From: Gordionus sp. m RMFG-2023 | Lineage: Eukaryota; Nematomorpha; Gordioida; Chordodea; Parachordodidae | Assembly (NCBI RefSeq): GCF_954871325.1 | Contig: NC_088778.1 | Span: 20,693,120-20,757,119 of the forward strand | Direction: 5' to 3' | Length of the DNA stretch: 64,000 bases | Shown: in pieces, positions 35,437-48,289 of the stretch | Position numbering within the stretch: the stretch's first letter is position 1 | Layout: each line of letters opens with the position of its first letter | Program-made: the position numbers and the translations under genes | Notes under the pieces: generated by a model | Told to the model about the DNA's origin: nothing | The model's input: only the letters and a program-made list of their open reading frames with translations | Databases searched by the model: none

Positions 35437-36010
35437 CAATAATAAACTTCCTTTTATTTCTAGCTCTGCCGCCAAGCCTATGTGAGCCAATAAGATTTCT
35501 TTCTTTTTTGAATTTGTTATGTGCATTTTCTGTTACCTGTATAATGGAGAATAAATTAAATTTTAAGATTACTTGTTTCATCTTCCGGTTTGTTGCCATA
35601 TACACTTAGAGTTACACTACATACTCAACTATTTCAGAAAAAGTCCACTAATTCAAATCACAATAGGTGCACCAAATTTGTTCTATAGCTTTCCTCGTAA
35701 TAATTGTTTTTTATTTATTTCGCGTTTTCTAACAAGCGCTTCAAATAATAAATTTCCTTTTATTTTTAGTTTTGCCGCCAAGCCGATGTGAACCAAGAAG
35801 ATTTCTTTCTTTTTGAATTTGTTATTTGCATTTTCTGTTACCTGCATAATGGAGGATAAATTAAATTTTTAAGATTACTTGTTTCATTTTCATTTTATTG
35901 CCATACATATGACATACTTAGAGTTAGATACTCCACTATTTCAAGAAAAGTGAAATCCCCTAATTCAAATTACAATAGGTGCACCAAATTTATTCTACTG
36001 CTTTTCCAGG
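35437..36010. repeat. Tandem duplication, two approx. 260-bp copies
   Basis: 35437-35695 and 35742-36010 are direct, diverged copies. Both run from aataataaa-ttccttttattt through gccgccaagcc, gcattttctgttacctg and aattcaaat-acaataggtgcac. Period about 305 bp. Short ORFs here follow from the repeat and are not recognised. Confidence 0.8.
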
Positions 36011-39000
36011 TGATGCTCAATTGCTTAAGAAAAAAATTTATAATGTATTTTTAAATACCCAACAATGGGTTGATGAGTAAAAATTAGAAAGTATTTTCAT
36101 ATTGCCAAGGATGGCTTCCATATTCCTTCATATACTAATTGTTAAATCTTCCTTTGATATTGTAGTTTCCTCTAAATTAATTTGAAATACCGAAAAAAAA
36201 CTCAACCGAAAATGGTGCCGGAAAATATTAACAAAAACTGCTGAAAAAATCTTAAAGAAAAAACGGGGAAAAATCGCAATTATTAAAAAGAAAATATAAT
36301 AAAACATGCAACAAATTTAATAAAGTGGAGATAACATTGATATATTTAATTTGAATATTTTTCAGATACTTGCAGTAGTCATAATAATTTAAATTAAATT
36401 TTATTTTTGAAATCATCCCAGCGTTTTTTGAGAAAAAAATAACTAATTGTCAAGATAAGTTTTAAAATAAAAATTTTAATTAAGACTGTCTCCAAAATGA
36501 AAAAATTAAATTCACAAACTTTTGAATATCGAAAAAGAAGATATAAGACTTTTTAATATAAAAATAAAAAATGTTCAAAATATAATCCTAAAAATATGAT
36601 GCGCTAGATCAAAATTTGTTTAGCCTGGAATAAACAGGAACAAGTTTCAAGACACGGTTAAAAGACTTAAAATAGTTTTAAAAAAATATAAAAGAAGATT
36701 TAAAATTTTTTGCACCACCCAGGAAATTTTATTGCAGGCACTCAATGACCCAATAGAAAATAAAAGCTATTTTAATAAGCATTCTCATCAATTGATCCAG
36801 TATCTTCTCCGCCGGAAGAAGGAAAACTTTGAAACATCTTTGAAATAAGTTTAAAAATCTCAATACAACTCAACTGCTCACTATGCGATACTTCCTACTT
36901 ACATACTTAATCGTTTGATCTAATATAAGAACTAGATAACTGCAGAGTATTTATAATCAAGTCATTTTAGCTGATATAATAGGTTTAGAATATCTTTGAT
37001 TAGAAACTTTACGAAAAGCGGTAGAATCTATAAATATTAATCAGATGTAGTTATCTGGTGATTTTCCTCACCTTCGTGGCAAATGTCATAATTACCTTTC
37101 CAAGTTCAACGAAAAAAAAGAAGTCCATTTGGGGTAATGTAAAGAGAACCGAAATCGATTTAAATTTCTAATAAATAAATTCTCCCCCTAAACTCCCCTT
37201 CCCTCTTTCAGGAAATAAATGTATTTAAAAAAAAGATGAGGTGTCATCCAGAGGGAAGTGAGTGTTAAATAAGTTAGATCGACAGATCTCAAAAGAGTTA
37301 CCTTGCCGTAAATAAAACCCTTCGTTTGAATCCAGTTATTCGATGCTTTTAATTAATTGAAAGCCTCATTCTCAAAGATTTTTAAGGTTCTGGACAAATA
37401 CTCTGACGTCTAAATATAATTTTCTGTCCCTACAGCAAGCTTTCAATACCTTAGGAATCTTCCAGGGCCATAATAAAAAGCTCCAGGGATCCCAATGGGG
37501 TTTATTCCCCAAAGCTGCCTCCTTGAGTATTAACTCCCCCTTGGAATGATCCCTTGCTTAGCTTATTTAGTTCGACTTTCTAAAGTGAAATTTTGGACAC
37601 TTAGATATTAGTATATATTTTTTCTAAAAAAATTTTAATTTTAAATCTATTTAATCTTCCTATATTTATATAAACCTTAACTAGGTGCCATAATTTGAAA
37701 AGATATGGATGACTTGGAGATCATTGTTTTAATTTAGTTTGAGCCATCAATCCCACCATACAAATATTATAACTAAGATTAATAGAAATTAAGCAAAAGA
37801 GGATCTTAAATAAAATAAATGCAAATTTTATAATACATATAGCTCAAACTAGCCAGAACAAGGGGTTTATACCCCATAACCTTTTTTTTTATAAATGCCA
37901 TTATTTTAATTAATTTAAAGCGAGAAATTAATTAATAATGAAAGTTTTAAGGTCTAGTGAATACTTTGTCTAAAAAAAAATACAACTTAAATTCTATGAT
38001 AAAAACCTATTATTCAAAACAATATTTGAACAGTGAATAAATTTAATTATATTTAAATATAATATAACAGGCTTCAATGCTTGTGTGATTTTTAAAGATA
38101 TGATTTGTTGAATTCCTTCTGCCATCATGTTTAGCAACTTATAATAGATCATTTATATTTACTTAACCTTAATATTTTAAGATGACCTCTTTAATTTACC
38201 ATATTTTTGAAATAAACTCAGGTTTCATAATTTATTATTTTAAAGAAATATGTCGCATTTAAATTGTAACTTTCAATGTAAATAATCATTATCTTTTATT
38301 AAAATATATTCCAGTTATATGATACATTTATTTGCATAATTTTAAAAAAAATGATTGAGCTCATTAGTAATTAGATTTTAAGGTTAATTAACCATTTAAT
38401 CCACAAGCTTGTCAGTCTTAATATTCAAAATTCGAATTTAGCTTATATATATTGAGGAATTATATTTCCCAAAAATTAATGAATTCATTGATTTATTTAT
38501 GATTAATTTTTTACATTTTCTATGGTATTTATTTTCGATTGTTCACCTCTGAATAACCTCTATATTAAATATATCTCAATTCAAACAAAGTATAACTATA
38601 ATATTTAATATTATGAGTTATACACCTTTTTAATGGCATAAAAAAGGTGAATATTCTAAATCAAATATTATTCAATAATTTATAATACTTATATTCAATA
38701 TATAATATCTAAATAAAACTAACATAAGGTTCAAAAAAATTATTATTTAGAAGTTAAGCTAGAGGTCTGCAGGGCCCGGACTATTATAAATTTTTCCCCA
38801 AGTTGCTCGACTGTATTCAATTAAATTTTTTATGATTTTTTAAAAATTTACTCTTAAAAATTTTTCAAAAGTCAGGCCAGGTTTGTTAAAGTTTTACGAT
38901 AGTCAGCCGCGGTCTGTTAGATTTTTCATACGAATTTTCCGCGCATACATTTTTAATATATGTATCTAATTTTTTCTCAATATCAATTAAGGCTCTGATG

Positions 39001-40587
39001 TCCCCCCTCTATGGCTATTTATTTCTACAACCACCATTTTTCATTTGTGTTTAATATCTGTAGTGCATTTGTAATTATCATATCATAAATAATTTGCTCA
39101 ATTTTTTGAGAATTTATGATATTTATAGAATTAGTATTTTAGTTAGACAGATCTTAAAATACAAAGAAATTAGCATATTGGAGTTTATTATTAAATATAT
39201 CATCAAAATCGAAATATCAGGCTATTTAGTAGATGTTGTCTTTTCTTTATAACATAAACGCATCTGACACTCTTCTTTCAACTTCATTAAAAATTTCCTA
39301 AAAAACCCGAGCAAATTTTTAAAATTTTAAGGATATTAGGTTCCATTTATATTATATTATATCAGAATTTATACCAGTGAAGTGATTGTTAAACTTTTTA
39401 TACCTATTGTAGTTCAAACATGAAGCTTTAATTAAATTTAATAAATAAAAGTTAAATAAATTTTACCCCTTTTTATAATAATTAGAGTTAAATTTAAATT
39501 AAATGATGTATAACGAATATTTTATACAAAAAAAATTCTGTAGTAGTCAGGGACTGTAATTCCTCTACATCGCCATTAGAAATGGAGGGGGTTAAGTCGT
39601 CATTTGAATAAAATTGGAAGGGGTAGTGGGTAGTTTGATTTTGATTTCATTTTTTGTGCTAATTTTGCTAAGAGAACGCAGGGGTGGGTTATGGTCAGAG
39701 GGGGTATAGTGCAAAATTTTAGGAGGGGGGATAAAGGCAAAATTTAAATGGGGAATATTAGCGTCATTGGCTTAGGGTGGTGTAGAAGTCCTTCCTAGTT
39801 GTAGGTAAAAGCAAGATAAATTGTTTACTTATATTTTTCCTCATTTTATAACTATTGTTAAATTTTCAATATTTTATAAATAAATATAATTATAGAATGA
39901 ATGACACAATATAAAAATTTAAATCAGTAGGTCAGTTGTTTTTTTATAATGTTTTGTGTTTTATTATTGCGTCTCTCACCATTTATTTTTAATATTATCT
40001 TAATGCATAGAAATCAAAAAATTTAAAAACTAATTATTCTTTTAAAATATTGGAAAATTAAAAATTCTTATATGTAATATAAATAAAACAATGATTTGTA
40101 CACCAGGCAGCTTCAAAGGTAAAATTTAATTTAACGATTTCTCTCCTTAATATCCATGATCTGTTTCTATTAATTACATTTAGTTCCGACTTTTAATTAT
40201 ATTTTTATTAAGTAACAATTTTCGCAAGAATTTTTTTAACGACCAAATTTTTTTTAAATCTTAGGTTGATTTTTGTAAAAATACACATTAAAATTGTTCG
40301 TCATTAATTTAACCCTTTTAACCTCTCTATAAATCTATATTTAAAAAAAAACTAATTAAAGTAATTATATTAGTGATCAGACAATTTTAACAATTTATTG
40401 AGCCTTTTTTAAGATGGTGTCAGATAACCTAAAATAGGTTATTATTATTTTTTCATGTAAAAAGAAATAATGCCAAATACATTAATACTATTAAAATATA
40501 TTAATTTTTAGATATATGAACCGAAATTAATAGAAGTATAAACATATTAGAATCTAAATTATAATCAATCGGGTTTCTTGTTCAAAG
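36011..40587. other. AT-rich intergenic stretch without recognised gene
   Basis: No frame with a recognisable domain. 38760-38960 (tagaggtctgcagggcccgg at the left) resembles one end of a K-family element without a matching right end. 39540-39790 is G-rich on the + strand. 37190-37560 is less AT-rich but not convincingly coding. The 5' flank and promoter of the ZP gene must lie at the right of this stretch, but no core-promoter element was identified. Confidence 0.4.
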
Positions 40588-43500
40588 ATGCAACAGCTCA
40601 TTACTTTTCTTTCTAGCATTGTATGTGCAATTATAATTATCACGGTAAAAAAATTAATTTTTTTAAATATATATTCAAATTTAAAAAATCAGATCACAAT
40701 TTGTTAAAAACTAATTGTAAATCGAATAAATTCAACATTCATTTATGCGAATTCTTATATATATATTTATAATAATTAAGGAAAACGTAAAAATATAATA
40801 TTAAGAATTAGAATATGGAAGGAGTTATCAGGCGTTAATATGAGGAATAACAGGTTTTTAATTCTTAGCAAAATGTTAATTTGAGCACGCCGCCTATAGA
40901 ATAAAATTAGATTTTTACAAGCCTAAATAATAAGTGTTAATATGCAAATATGAGGAGTTTCTAGAATTTTGCTAGTATTTTTGATTTAAATAAAATAATT
41001 TCACATTTTGACCAATTGGGCCATTAAGAATAGTATGTATTAGATAATGAGCAGAATCCTTAGATTGGCCAGGGTTTTGCTCTGGAAGTATAATGATAAA
41101 CTTCACAAATTAATTATTTATCTCATCAGCTTTAATTTAACTAATAGTACATATAAGGGCTAGGGCTAGTATTGTATTTAAAAATGGACCTATATATGTC
41201 GCCTATATTAATTTTTTATATAGACTATCACCGGTTGCTAGTAGCAATGAGTCGAGTTTCCCTTTCAATTTATACATAATTATTCTTATTATACTAAATA
41301 AAACAGCAATTGAAAATCTTTATATTATTATATACAAAGTAAAACTTTTGGCGTCCCTAAACGAAAATCAATTCGGCGGCTTTTTAAATAACCTAATTCC
41401 TAAGCTTTCGAAAAGGAAATTTAAATCAAAATTAGCAAAAAGTAAGAACAAAAAATCAATGCGCAAGTACTAAAATTTAGAGGCCCCTAAAAATAGTTTA
41501 TTTTTGACCGCCTCTTTTACATAGACCTTACTATATTTTTTTTATTCTTTTTTAAAATATATATCTCGAATTTTATTTTTTTATATTAGAAACTAAAAAT
41601 TTTACTAGCTCTAATTTATGGATCTGAATAACTAGCATTTTTAAATTTTAAACTTTATTACCACATATTATGGGAAAAAATCTTTAAAAAATTAGGTAAC
41701 GTTCACGTATTTTTTTTTTTTTAAATGACGAATTTATTGTTTCAAAATGTAATTTTAAAATAAATGTTTTAAAATTGTTATGGAGATCCGTGGTCTATAT
41801 TCCTCAAACTTTATTGTACAAAAAAGATTTTATATTTATAAAAAAGATTTTAACTTATTAAAATCCAATTTGGTTTAGAATTTTATAATAATTTCCACCA
41901 TGTCATTACCAGAGGGGAAAGCTTCCACATAAAATTAATGTTTTTACAAATATCACTTTAAATTAATAAAAATTATCCCCCTGCACTTCTTCTTCTCCCA
42001 TCATCCCAAACCAGAATATTTAAATTTTGTCCTTATAAGATACAAAATATTGATGTCATATTTGGTAAATTTTTACAAGACAAAATTATAATTGATATTA
42101 AATTTAAGAAATATTACTTTATAATTTAACAGCTTTTATATCAAGAGTTTAACTTGAAAAGGTTTTATCAACATTTATGGTGTTTTGATATTATTATCAT
42201 TATTAATAAAGCTAGCACCAGAGTCTTGCTAAACCAGGGCACTAGCCGTAACCACTAGTATATCATTATAAAATTACCAATTTTTATTTATCTTTAGTTA
42301 TTTTGTGGAGCTACTTCTGTCTATTATAAGGCTGGAATTCTGGTTTTGAAACCCCTAAGGTGTTTTATCAAGGGCAAAATAAACACTTCTATAAAAATTT
42401 AAAACAATGATATAATTATATTCATAAATTGTGTTAGTACCCACCAAAAGTATATAGTTAGGGTATTTATTGATATTAATAATTCCCAAGATATAAATAG
42501 GTATGAAAGTTTTAGACAATTTTTAAAAATGTGGTTTGTCTAGCTCCTGTCCTGTTTTATTTCAATAAAAAGTGAAAGAAATTACTTATACTAATTTTAT
42601 ATGCTCAAAAAATTGAGCGCCTTTTTATTATGCTGTCAAAAATTAAATTTGAATAAAAAAAAATTTTTTTTGTAAAAATGTACAAAAAGACTTAGCCAAG
42701 TCTTAACCCTAAATTATTTGTCTCAATCTTCGGCGAGGTTGTTAATTATAAGCTAAAAGATTGTCTAGGCCGCATTGAAGTTGTCCAATCACTACATTTT
42801 TTTATTATTAAACTTTGACCTAACTGCGTCCTAGAATTTGGTTTCAGTATTTTTTCTTTTCGAAGACTTGGAATCGAACCCTTCGACTTTATTTGGTTGT
42901 CTATCGACCAAATAATTTAAAAATTAAAAATAAATTATAAAAATAATCTGATTAGGCCCGAGTTTCTTTAACTATTGTAGCGTTATGTTTCTCTGAATCC
43001 ATCAGCGTCCTAGATGTTTATTTATATTCCGTTCTTTTTTACCGTTCAAAATCTAGTCGAGAAATTAATAAATACTGGCCCTGGACTAAATATTAGCGTA
43101 AAACAGATAGTTTTTCTATATTATTTTTTTATGGCATAATGCTAATTTTATCTTATTTTGTAAATAACTTTTTTTTCTTTTCAGTTTACCAAACATTAAA
43201 TGAAATTCAATTAAAATCAAACATTGATAAAATTTTTAGAATAGACTTATTCAGTACCATTTTAATCATGAGATTGGCCAAAATTTTGTTGCTAATAATT
43301 TCCTTTATTCTGGCTACTATACTAATGTTTAAAGCACTCGAAGGCGTTAATAGAGCAGAAACATTGGCATATATTTTAAAATTTGTCTTCCAATTGTTTA
43401 GCTAACTTTAACGGAGATAATATAGAAATTAGAGGCCTACAATGGGCTGGTTTTAGCCAAAACGCCCCCTCCACTCGTTGTTTTGATAAATTTTAACCCT

Positions 43501-46500
43501 CCGGCCCGTCCACCCATTATTTCAAAATATATATAAACCCACCCACCAATTGGTTTTAAAATAATTTTTTACCCGCAAAAATTCCTTTACTTTCAATTTT
43601 TTTTAAGCATTTTATAAAAAAATGATTCAGATATACCTGCAAAAATATTTTATATTTTGATAAAATACAATAATCTCATTTATCATTCATGTCACGACGA
43701 GACTGTAAAAAAACAGAGATCTTGTCATACATTATATAAATACAATTTGTATTCCATCTTATGCCAATATTTTGTTCTAGTATCTTTAGATATTTCACAT
43801 TCCCCCCTTTTTTTTTTAAATATATCGCCAACGATTTTGCAGTAAAATATGCTTTAATATTTTCCAAATAAATTTGATTATATCACATTTAAAAATAAAA
43901 GGAAAATAATTTTTATTTAGCAAAGAAATTAGAATATCACTTAAATTTTAATGAGTATTATAAAATTTTATATTAGCTCCTTGATCTGTCACAAATCCAA
44001 TAAAAAAACACATGTATTATGAATAAAATAATGCCAAATAAGTAATATGATTCCAATAAATTTTTATATATTGAATAACAATATAATTTCACTAAAAATA
44101 TTTATAATGTATATTTATATCTTGAATAAGCGATGACAAAAACATCCACTTTCGCGTGATACCCATTTTAACAATTTTCCTTTTCCTTTAAATTGTCTAC
44201 TAGAGATCTGAATTGGACCTAAATATCATTGGGTCTGACCCGAAATAGTTTTAAAAATTTTTGATAGCCCGTATCAAAATTATTTTCAAAATCTAGGCAA
44301 ACCTAAAACCTAAGTAAATTCGGACCCAAGGGGAGGGTGGGCTGGCCGGGTCTTGCAGATCACTAATGTCTACCAAGCGGATTAAATTAATATTCAATTA
44401 AGCACTAAATATTGATAAAATTTACAGAAAAAAACATTGATAAAATTTTCAGAATAAATGCTTTCAGTCGTTTTTTAATCTTAATTTTGGCAAAAATCTT
44501 ATTACTAATAATTTTTCTTTTATATTAGCTACTCTGGTTAAAGGCACTAATAACGCCAAAAAATTGCCATATTTTAGAATAAGCGCTTCCAATTGTTCCA
44601 AGAAAAAATCAATAATAAATAATAATTTTTTATAGGATGGACCCAGCCGAAGGCCTGTCAAATAAAGGCGAGTCCCGAAAAAATAAAAAAAATTTAATCC
44701 ACTCCCCATAAAAAAAGGTCAAGGCTATGCCACTTGGGTTTATATCTATTTGAGGATCATTAAGATGGACGAGCATGGGCTAACGGGTTAAAACCCGCCT
44801 GTATTTGTAGGCCGAACTCAATGGCCGTCAAATAGGAGTTTGGTTTGGAGACCAAGCCATGTAATCTTCGTAATCCCCCGCCCCGTATAAATCATGACTA
44901 CGCCACTGACAAATTAATTTATTTAATTTAAATATTCTATAAATATTGCAACAAATAAGATCCATATTAAAAGGACCAGTCATTCTAAATCTCATTCAGA
45001 AATAACTATGAGATTTGGACTGACACCACACACTAAGCGAAAAAAAAAATTATCTGATATTTTTATCTTTTTATAAATAAAAAGGTATCATCATCATAAA
45101 ATTATATTTATTATTGAAATAAAATATTTATAGAAAGTAAATAATTTTTAAATACAATATATATTACTATGGCCTTTATATTCTAAATTTTATATTTACT
45201 ATACAATTATTTTTTCTACAAGTGAATAAGTATTAAAACTATAGACTTTTATCATAAACTCTTAACAAGCCAAAAAGAACATTTTGTAAAGACGATGGTT
45301 CACATTTATTTGTTTTTTACATAATTGAAATTAAAAATATTATATTACTATGTCAAATATTTTATTTTAGTTATGGGTTTCTTGAAATTTTTTATTTGAT
45401 ATTGACTTAAAAATCATCTGCATTAACAAAAATACAGCAAATGGTGTCATTTATTCTCATTTTGATAAAATTTATATGGCAAAAGAGTCATAGTCTACTC
45501 TATAATTAAAAATCTACACCTATAAATGATGATTTATTTATATTCAAAAATTATTAATATTTATTTAGTTTTCTATATATTAAAAATAAATAATAATAAT
45601 GTGGAATTTGCACTTCAAATGACCTATTTTTACATATTAAATAAATGCGAAAAAAGAAATTGAAAAAAATTAGGTGAAGTTTATTGATTCATCTTTTGAA
45701 AAAAGATAAGAATTTTTTTTTATAAAAATAAAGTTATAAACAATTTGTTAAATCCTAAACCGTAAAAAATAATTTTAATAAAACTTTACCATTGATTAAT
45801 TTAAGTGCTGATAACTTAATAAAACAATAATTCTGATTTTTTTAGAGCTCAATAAGACAGTGTCCAAAATATCAAAAAATTCGATTTGCAAATTTTTAAA
45901 ACTTTATAAATAGGAAATAAGATTTTATTTTAAAATAAAAATTAAAACATGTCCAAAATATAATTCTAGAAAATATCAAAAATTTTAGATCCGATTTCTT
46001 TAAAATTTTAAAACTTCTGAATTTTATAAAAAGGATTTGAACATAGCAAAAATTGAAATTAAAATTTTGCATATATAGGTAAAGCCAGCCTATTTATCAA
46101 ATATATCTCATGACATACCACAAAATTACGAATTGACCAAACGTGAAACATATATAAATAAAAAATATTATGATACAAATAATAAAGTAAATAGTGAAGA
46201 CTATCTAAATTTGGATGGAAATAAAGTCTTAGGTATATACAGCAAACATTTTTCTTAAATTATGTATGTAATATAAAAATGTAATTAGATGCAAAAGTTT
46301 TTTGTGATTTAGTAACCAATGTTATGACAGTAGAATTTCAATTTGCCAAAAAATTTACTGGGTCTGCGTATACAAAAGGATATTATAAAGTATCTGGGTG
46401 TAAAACTCCTGGAGAAGGAGTTAATACTCTAATGTTTACTTTTCCTTTAGATGGATGTGGTACAACTATTCGAAGTCAGGTTAAATCAATTTAGGTGAAT

Positions 46501-48249
46501 TCATAAAATCTTATCAAATTAGGGAGGCTATGGTGATAATAAAGTTTGGTATCATAATACTGTCATAATTATGTATGAGACTTATTTGGGAATTTTGGAG
46601 AGCTTTGACAGATCTTTTGAATTACGATGCGAATTAGATGACAAAATTAAAAAAGTATCGTCACACGTTACTGTTCCGTAAATTTATGACAAATTATTGA
46701 TTTTACTAAATTTTGCTTATAGTATGCTGGCATCTCAATCAGTGGGTTTTAAATTTGAGATGCCAAAAATATGGATGAAATTAGTGGCAGGAAAAGATCC
46801 ATCGGCTCCTCCCGCGCCTTATCTAACCATAGGTGAAATCGGGACCATGGTTGTGGTTATGGAAAATCAATCAAGTAGTCTTTTCTAATTCATATTTACA
46901 TTATTTTTAATATAGATAGGTATGATTTTTATGCTTTTCAGTGCTCCGCTCATGATGGTAGTGGAAAAAGTCAAGTCATTATGCTAAATGATCTGGGGTT
47001 TATTTTTAAATATTTTTTAATACATCAGTTTTATTTGAATGTTTTTCAATGTTGATTTAATATCTAATAAATAACAGTTGCCCGATCCATCGCAAATTAG
47101 TAGGGCCTCAACAGTTCGATAAACTACGATCTCATGAAATGATATCATTTGCTCATTTTAAAGTATTTAAGTTTCCAGATGTAGAAAACGTTTATATAGA
47201 ATGTTTTGTCAAATTATGCTTTCAACAATGCCCCAAAGTTTATATATATACTATGCATATTAGTAATATATATTTCTTAGGAAAAATGTTGGATAATTAA
47301 AGGCCATAGGGAACGATTTCGACGTCATATTTACTCATATAATGATACAAATAAAAATGCATGGACAAACAATTCAATCGAAGTTAAAACATATCAAAGT
47401 GTAAATGTCATATTTCCCAAATCCTCTGAATCAAATTTCAAAGGTATTTCAAAAATTATTTATAATACTTATATATCTTTAGCATATTTTTGGTAAATAG
47501 GTTCTAGCTTTTTATAATAAACTATAAAGGGGTCGCTGGAGAGGGGCAGAAGAATGCTCAACCTAACATTTTAGAATATCTAAAATATTTCCTATCTAGC
47601 AAAACATTTTTTGAGCCAGAGTTTAGAACCAGATCCTGGAAATTCAAAACAGGAACAGGAACAAGAACTTTGAATCCCCATCGAAACCGCGTGAAATCTA
47701 AGGACCAGTACCCAGAACTTCTTTTTTTTTAATCCGGAACCATTCCTATCTTATAAAAAATATCCAGAACCTGAACTAAAATCTTTCAGTTCAGATTCTA
47801 AATCTAATTTATACACATCTAAATAAAAATTAACTTATATAGCGTTGTTCAACATAATAGCAATTTACTACACAACGTCCAAATTTTATTATATATTTAA
47901 AATATAATAACCCAACCCATATCTCTCGGTTAAAATCGATATTGCCGTTACAACTGCTGAGTTTATTAAATTTCCATTGGGTTCTCTCTAATATTCAGTA
48001 TTATTTTATTATTATATTAAACCTATCCCATATCTAGCAACTGTTAACCTTGTCTTAACATCGTTTAAGAGATTGGTTTAAAAAAACTGGTCCAGTCATA
48101 GATTGAATCCGGGTCTTGCTTAGTCCCACCTAACCTTCTCACCGCTACGATTAAAAATTAATGATTTTTTTGTGTTTTTTTATACAGGAAATCCTAATAA
48201 CACAATGTGTCTGACGTTCATTATCATTACTTTTTTTATAAAAGGATAA
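40588..48249 (+). CDS. ZP (zona pellucida) domain protein, 391 aa, secreted or membrane-anchored
   Basis: Exons: 40588-40644, 46079-46232, 46289-46479, 46523-46677, 46723-46874, 46916-46997, 47078-47237, 47281-47443, 48188-48249. All are GT-AG and in phase. Exon 1 is a signal peptide (MQQLITFLSSIVCAIIIIT). The ZP domain starts with MTVEFQFAKKFTGSAYTKGYY and continues with FPLDGCGTTIRSQ, WYHNTVIIMYE and FELRCELDD. The C-terminal half has PKIWMKLVAGKDP, FQCSAHDGSG and DLGCPIHRKLVGPQQF, with about ten spaced cysteines. A furin consensus (RFRR) follows near residue 330. The last exon is a short hydrophobic run (CLTFIIITFFIKG) ending the protein. ZP proteins polymerise into apical matrix or cuticle after furin cleavage, and the closest match in style is arthropod dumpy/piopio-like proteins. 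A long cytoplasmic tail is absent. The link from exon 1 across a 5.4-kb intron rests on phase and signal-peptide character only. Confidence 0.87.
40645..43138. other. Intron 1 of the ZP gene, left part, nothing recognised
   Basis: AT-rich with no ORF or repeat end of note. A tRNA-like B-box (ggttcgattcc on the minus strand near 42870) lacks a matching A-box and acceptor stem. Confidence 0.4.
43268..43405 (+). CDS. Short hydrophobic peptide ORF (45 aa), unknown
   Basis: MRLAKILLLIISFILATILM starts the frame, followed by FKALEGVNRAETLAYILK and ending FQLFS. The N-terminus has a basic residue and a long hydrophobic core like a signal peptide or anchor. The frame is open further upstream to 43139 without a Met in good context, and a pyrimidine tract with ttttcag lies at 43168-43185. 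It sits in intron 1 of the ZP gene. A decayed duplicate is at 44412-44605. Not recognised. It could be a small secreted peptide gene, a terminal exon, or part of a repeat. Confidence 0.35.
   Translation: MRLAKILLLIISFILATILMFKALEGVNRAETLAYILKFVFQLFS
44201..44365. mobile_element. Short K-family MITE (165 bp)
   Basis: Starts tagagatctgaa and ends ttgcagatcacta, inverted. The 8-bp duplication ttgtctac / atgtctac (44193-44200, 44366-44373) matches at 7 of 8. The interior has gggtctgacccg. It lies just left of the decayed peptide duplicate. Confidence 0.7.
44412..44605 (+). pseudogene. Decayed duplicate of the 43268-43405 peptide ORF
   Basis: The sequence follows 43215-43400 closely: cattgataaaatttt-agaat, then the counterpart of LAKILLLII, then aaaggcactaataacgcc and cttccaattgtt. 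Stops and small indels interrupt the frame, so it is a broken copy about 1.2 kb downstream of the intact one. Confidence 0.6.
44640..44908 (-). mobile_element. hAT-type terminal fragment
   Basis: The right end cgccactg with tacgccactg preceding it is the inverse of the CAGTGGCGTA hAT terminus seen in element E. The segment also shares a gccgaaggcc/ggccttcggc block with E and is locally GC-rich. No left terminus or target duplication was found. Probably a deleted copy. Confidence 0.4.
44912..46078. other. Intron 1 of the ZP gene, right part, nothing recognised
   Basis: Very AT-rich with no ORF above background. It ends at the acceptor of ZP exon 2. Confidence 0.5.
47444..48187. other. Last intron of the ZP gene with transposon-like debris
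   Basis: 47600-47800 carries repeated ggaacaggaac / ccagaacc words, the complement of the ggttcaggttc repeats of the element at 53898-54689. 48085-48150 has a weak tRNA-like stretch on the minus strand. No ORF. Confidence 0.4.
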
Positions 48250-48277
48250 ATCATTACCTTTTTTGACACGCCTAAAT

Positions 48278-48283
48278 AATAAA
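48278..48283 (+). promoter_or_regulatory. Candidate polyadenylation signal of the ZP gene
   Basis: AATAAA 29 bp after the stop codon. Position is plausible, sequence context is AT-rich. Confidence 0.4.
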
Positions 48284-48289
48284 ATTTAG

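Noticed and set aside
42830-42900. tRNA-like B-box on the minus strand
   Set aside because: Only the ggttcgattcc word fits. The stem does not pair and no A-box or acceptor stem is present.
48085-48150. tRNA- or SINE-like segment on the minus strand
   Set aside because: A weak A-box/B-box resemblance without a foldable cloverleaf, tail or second copy.
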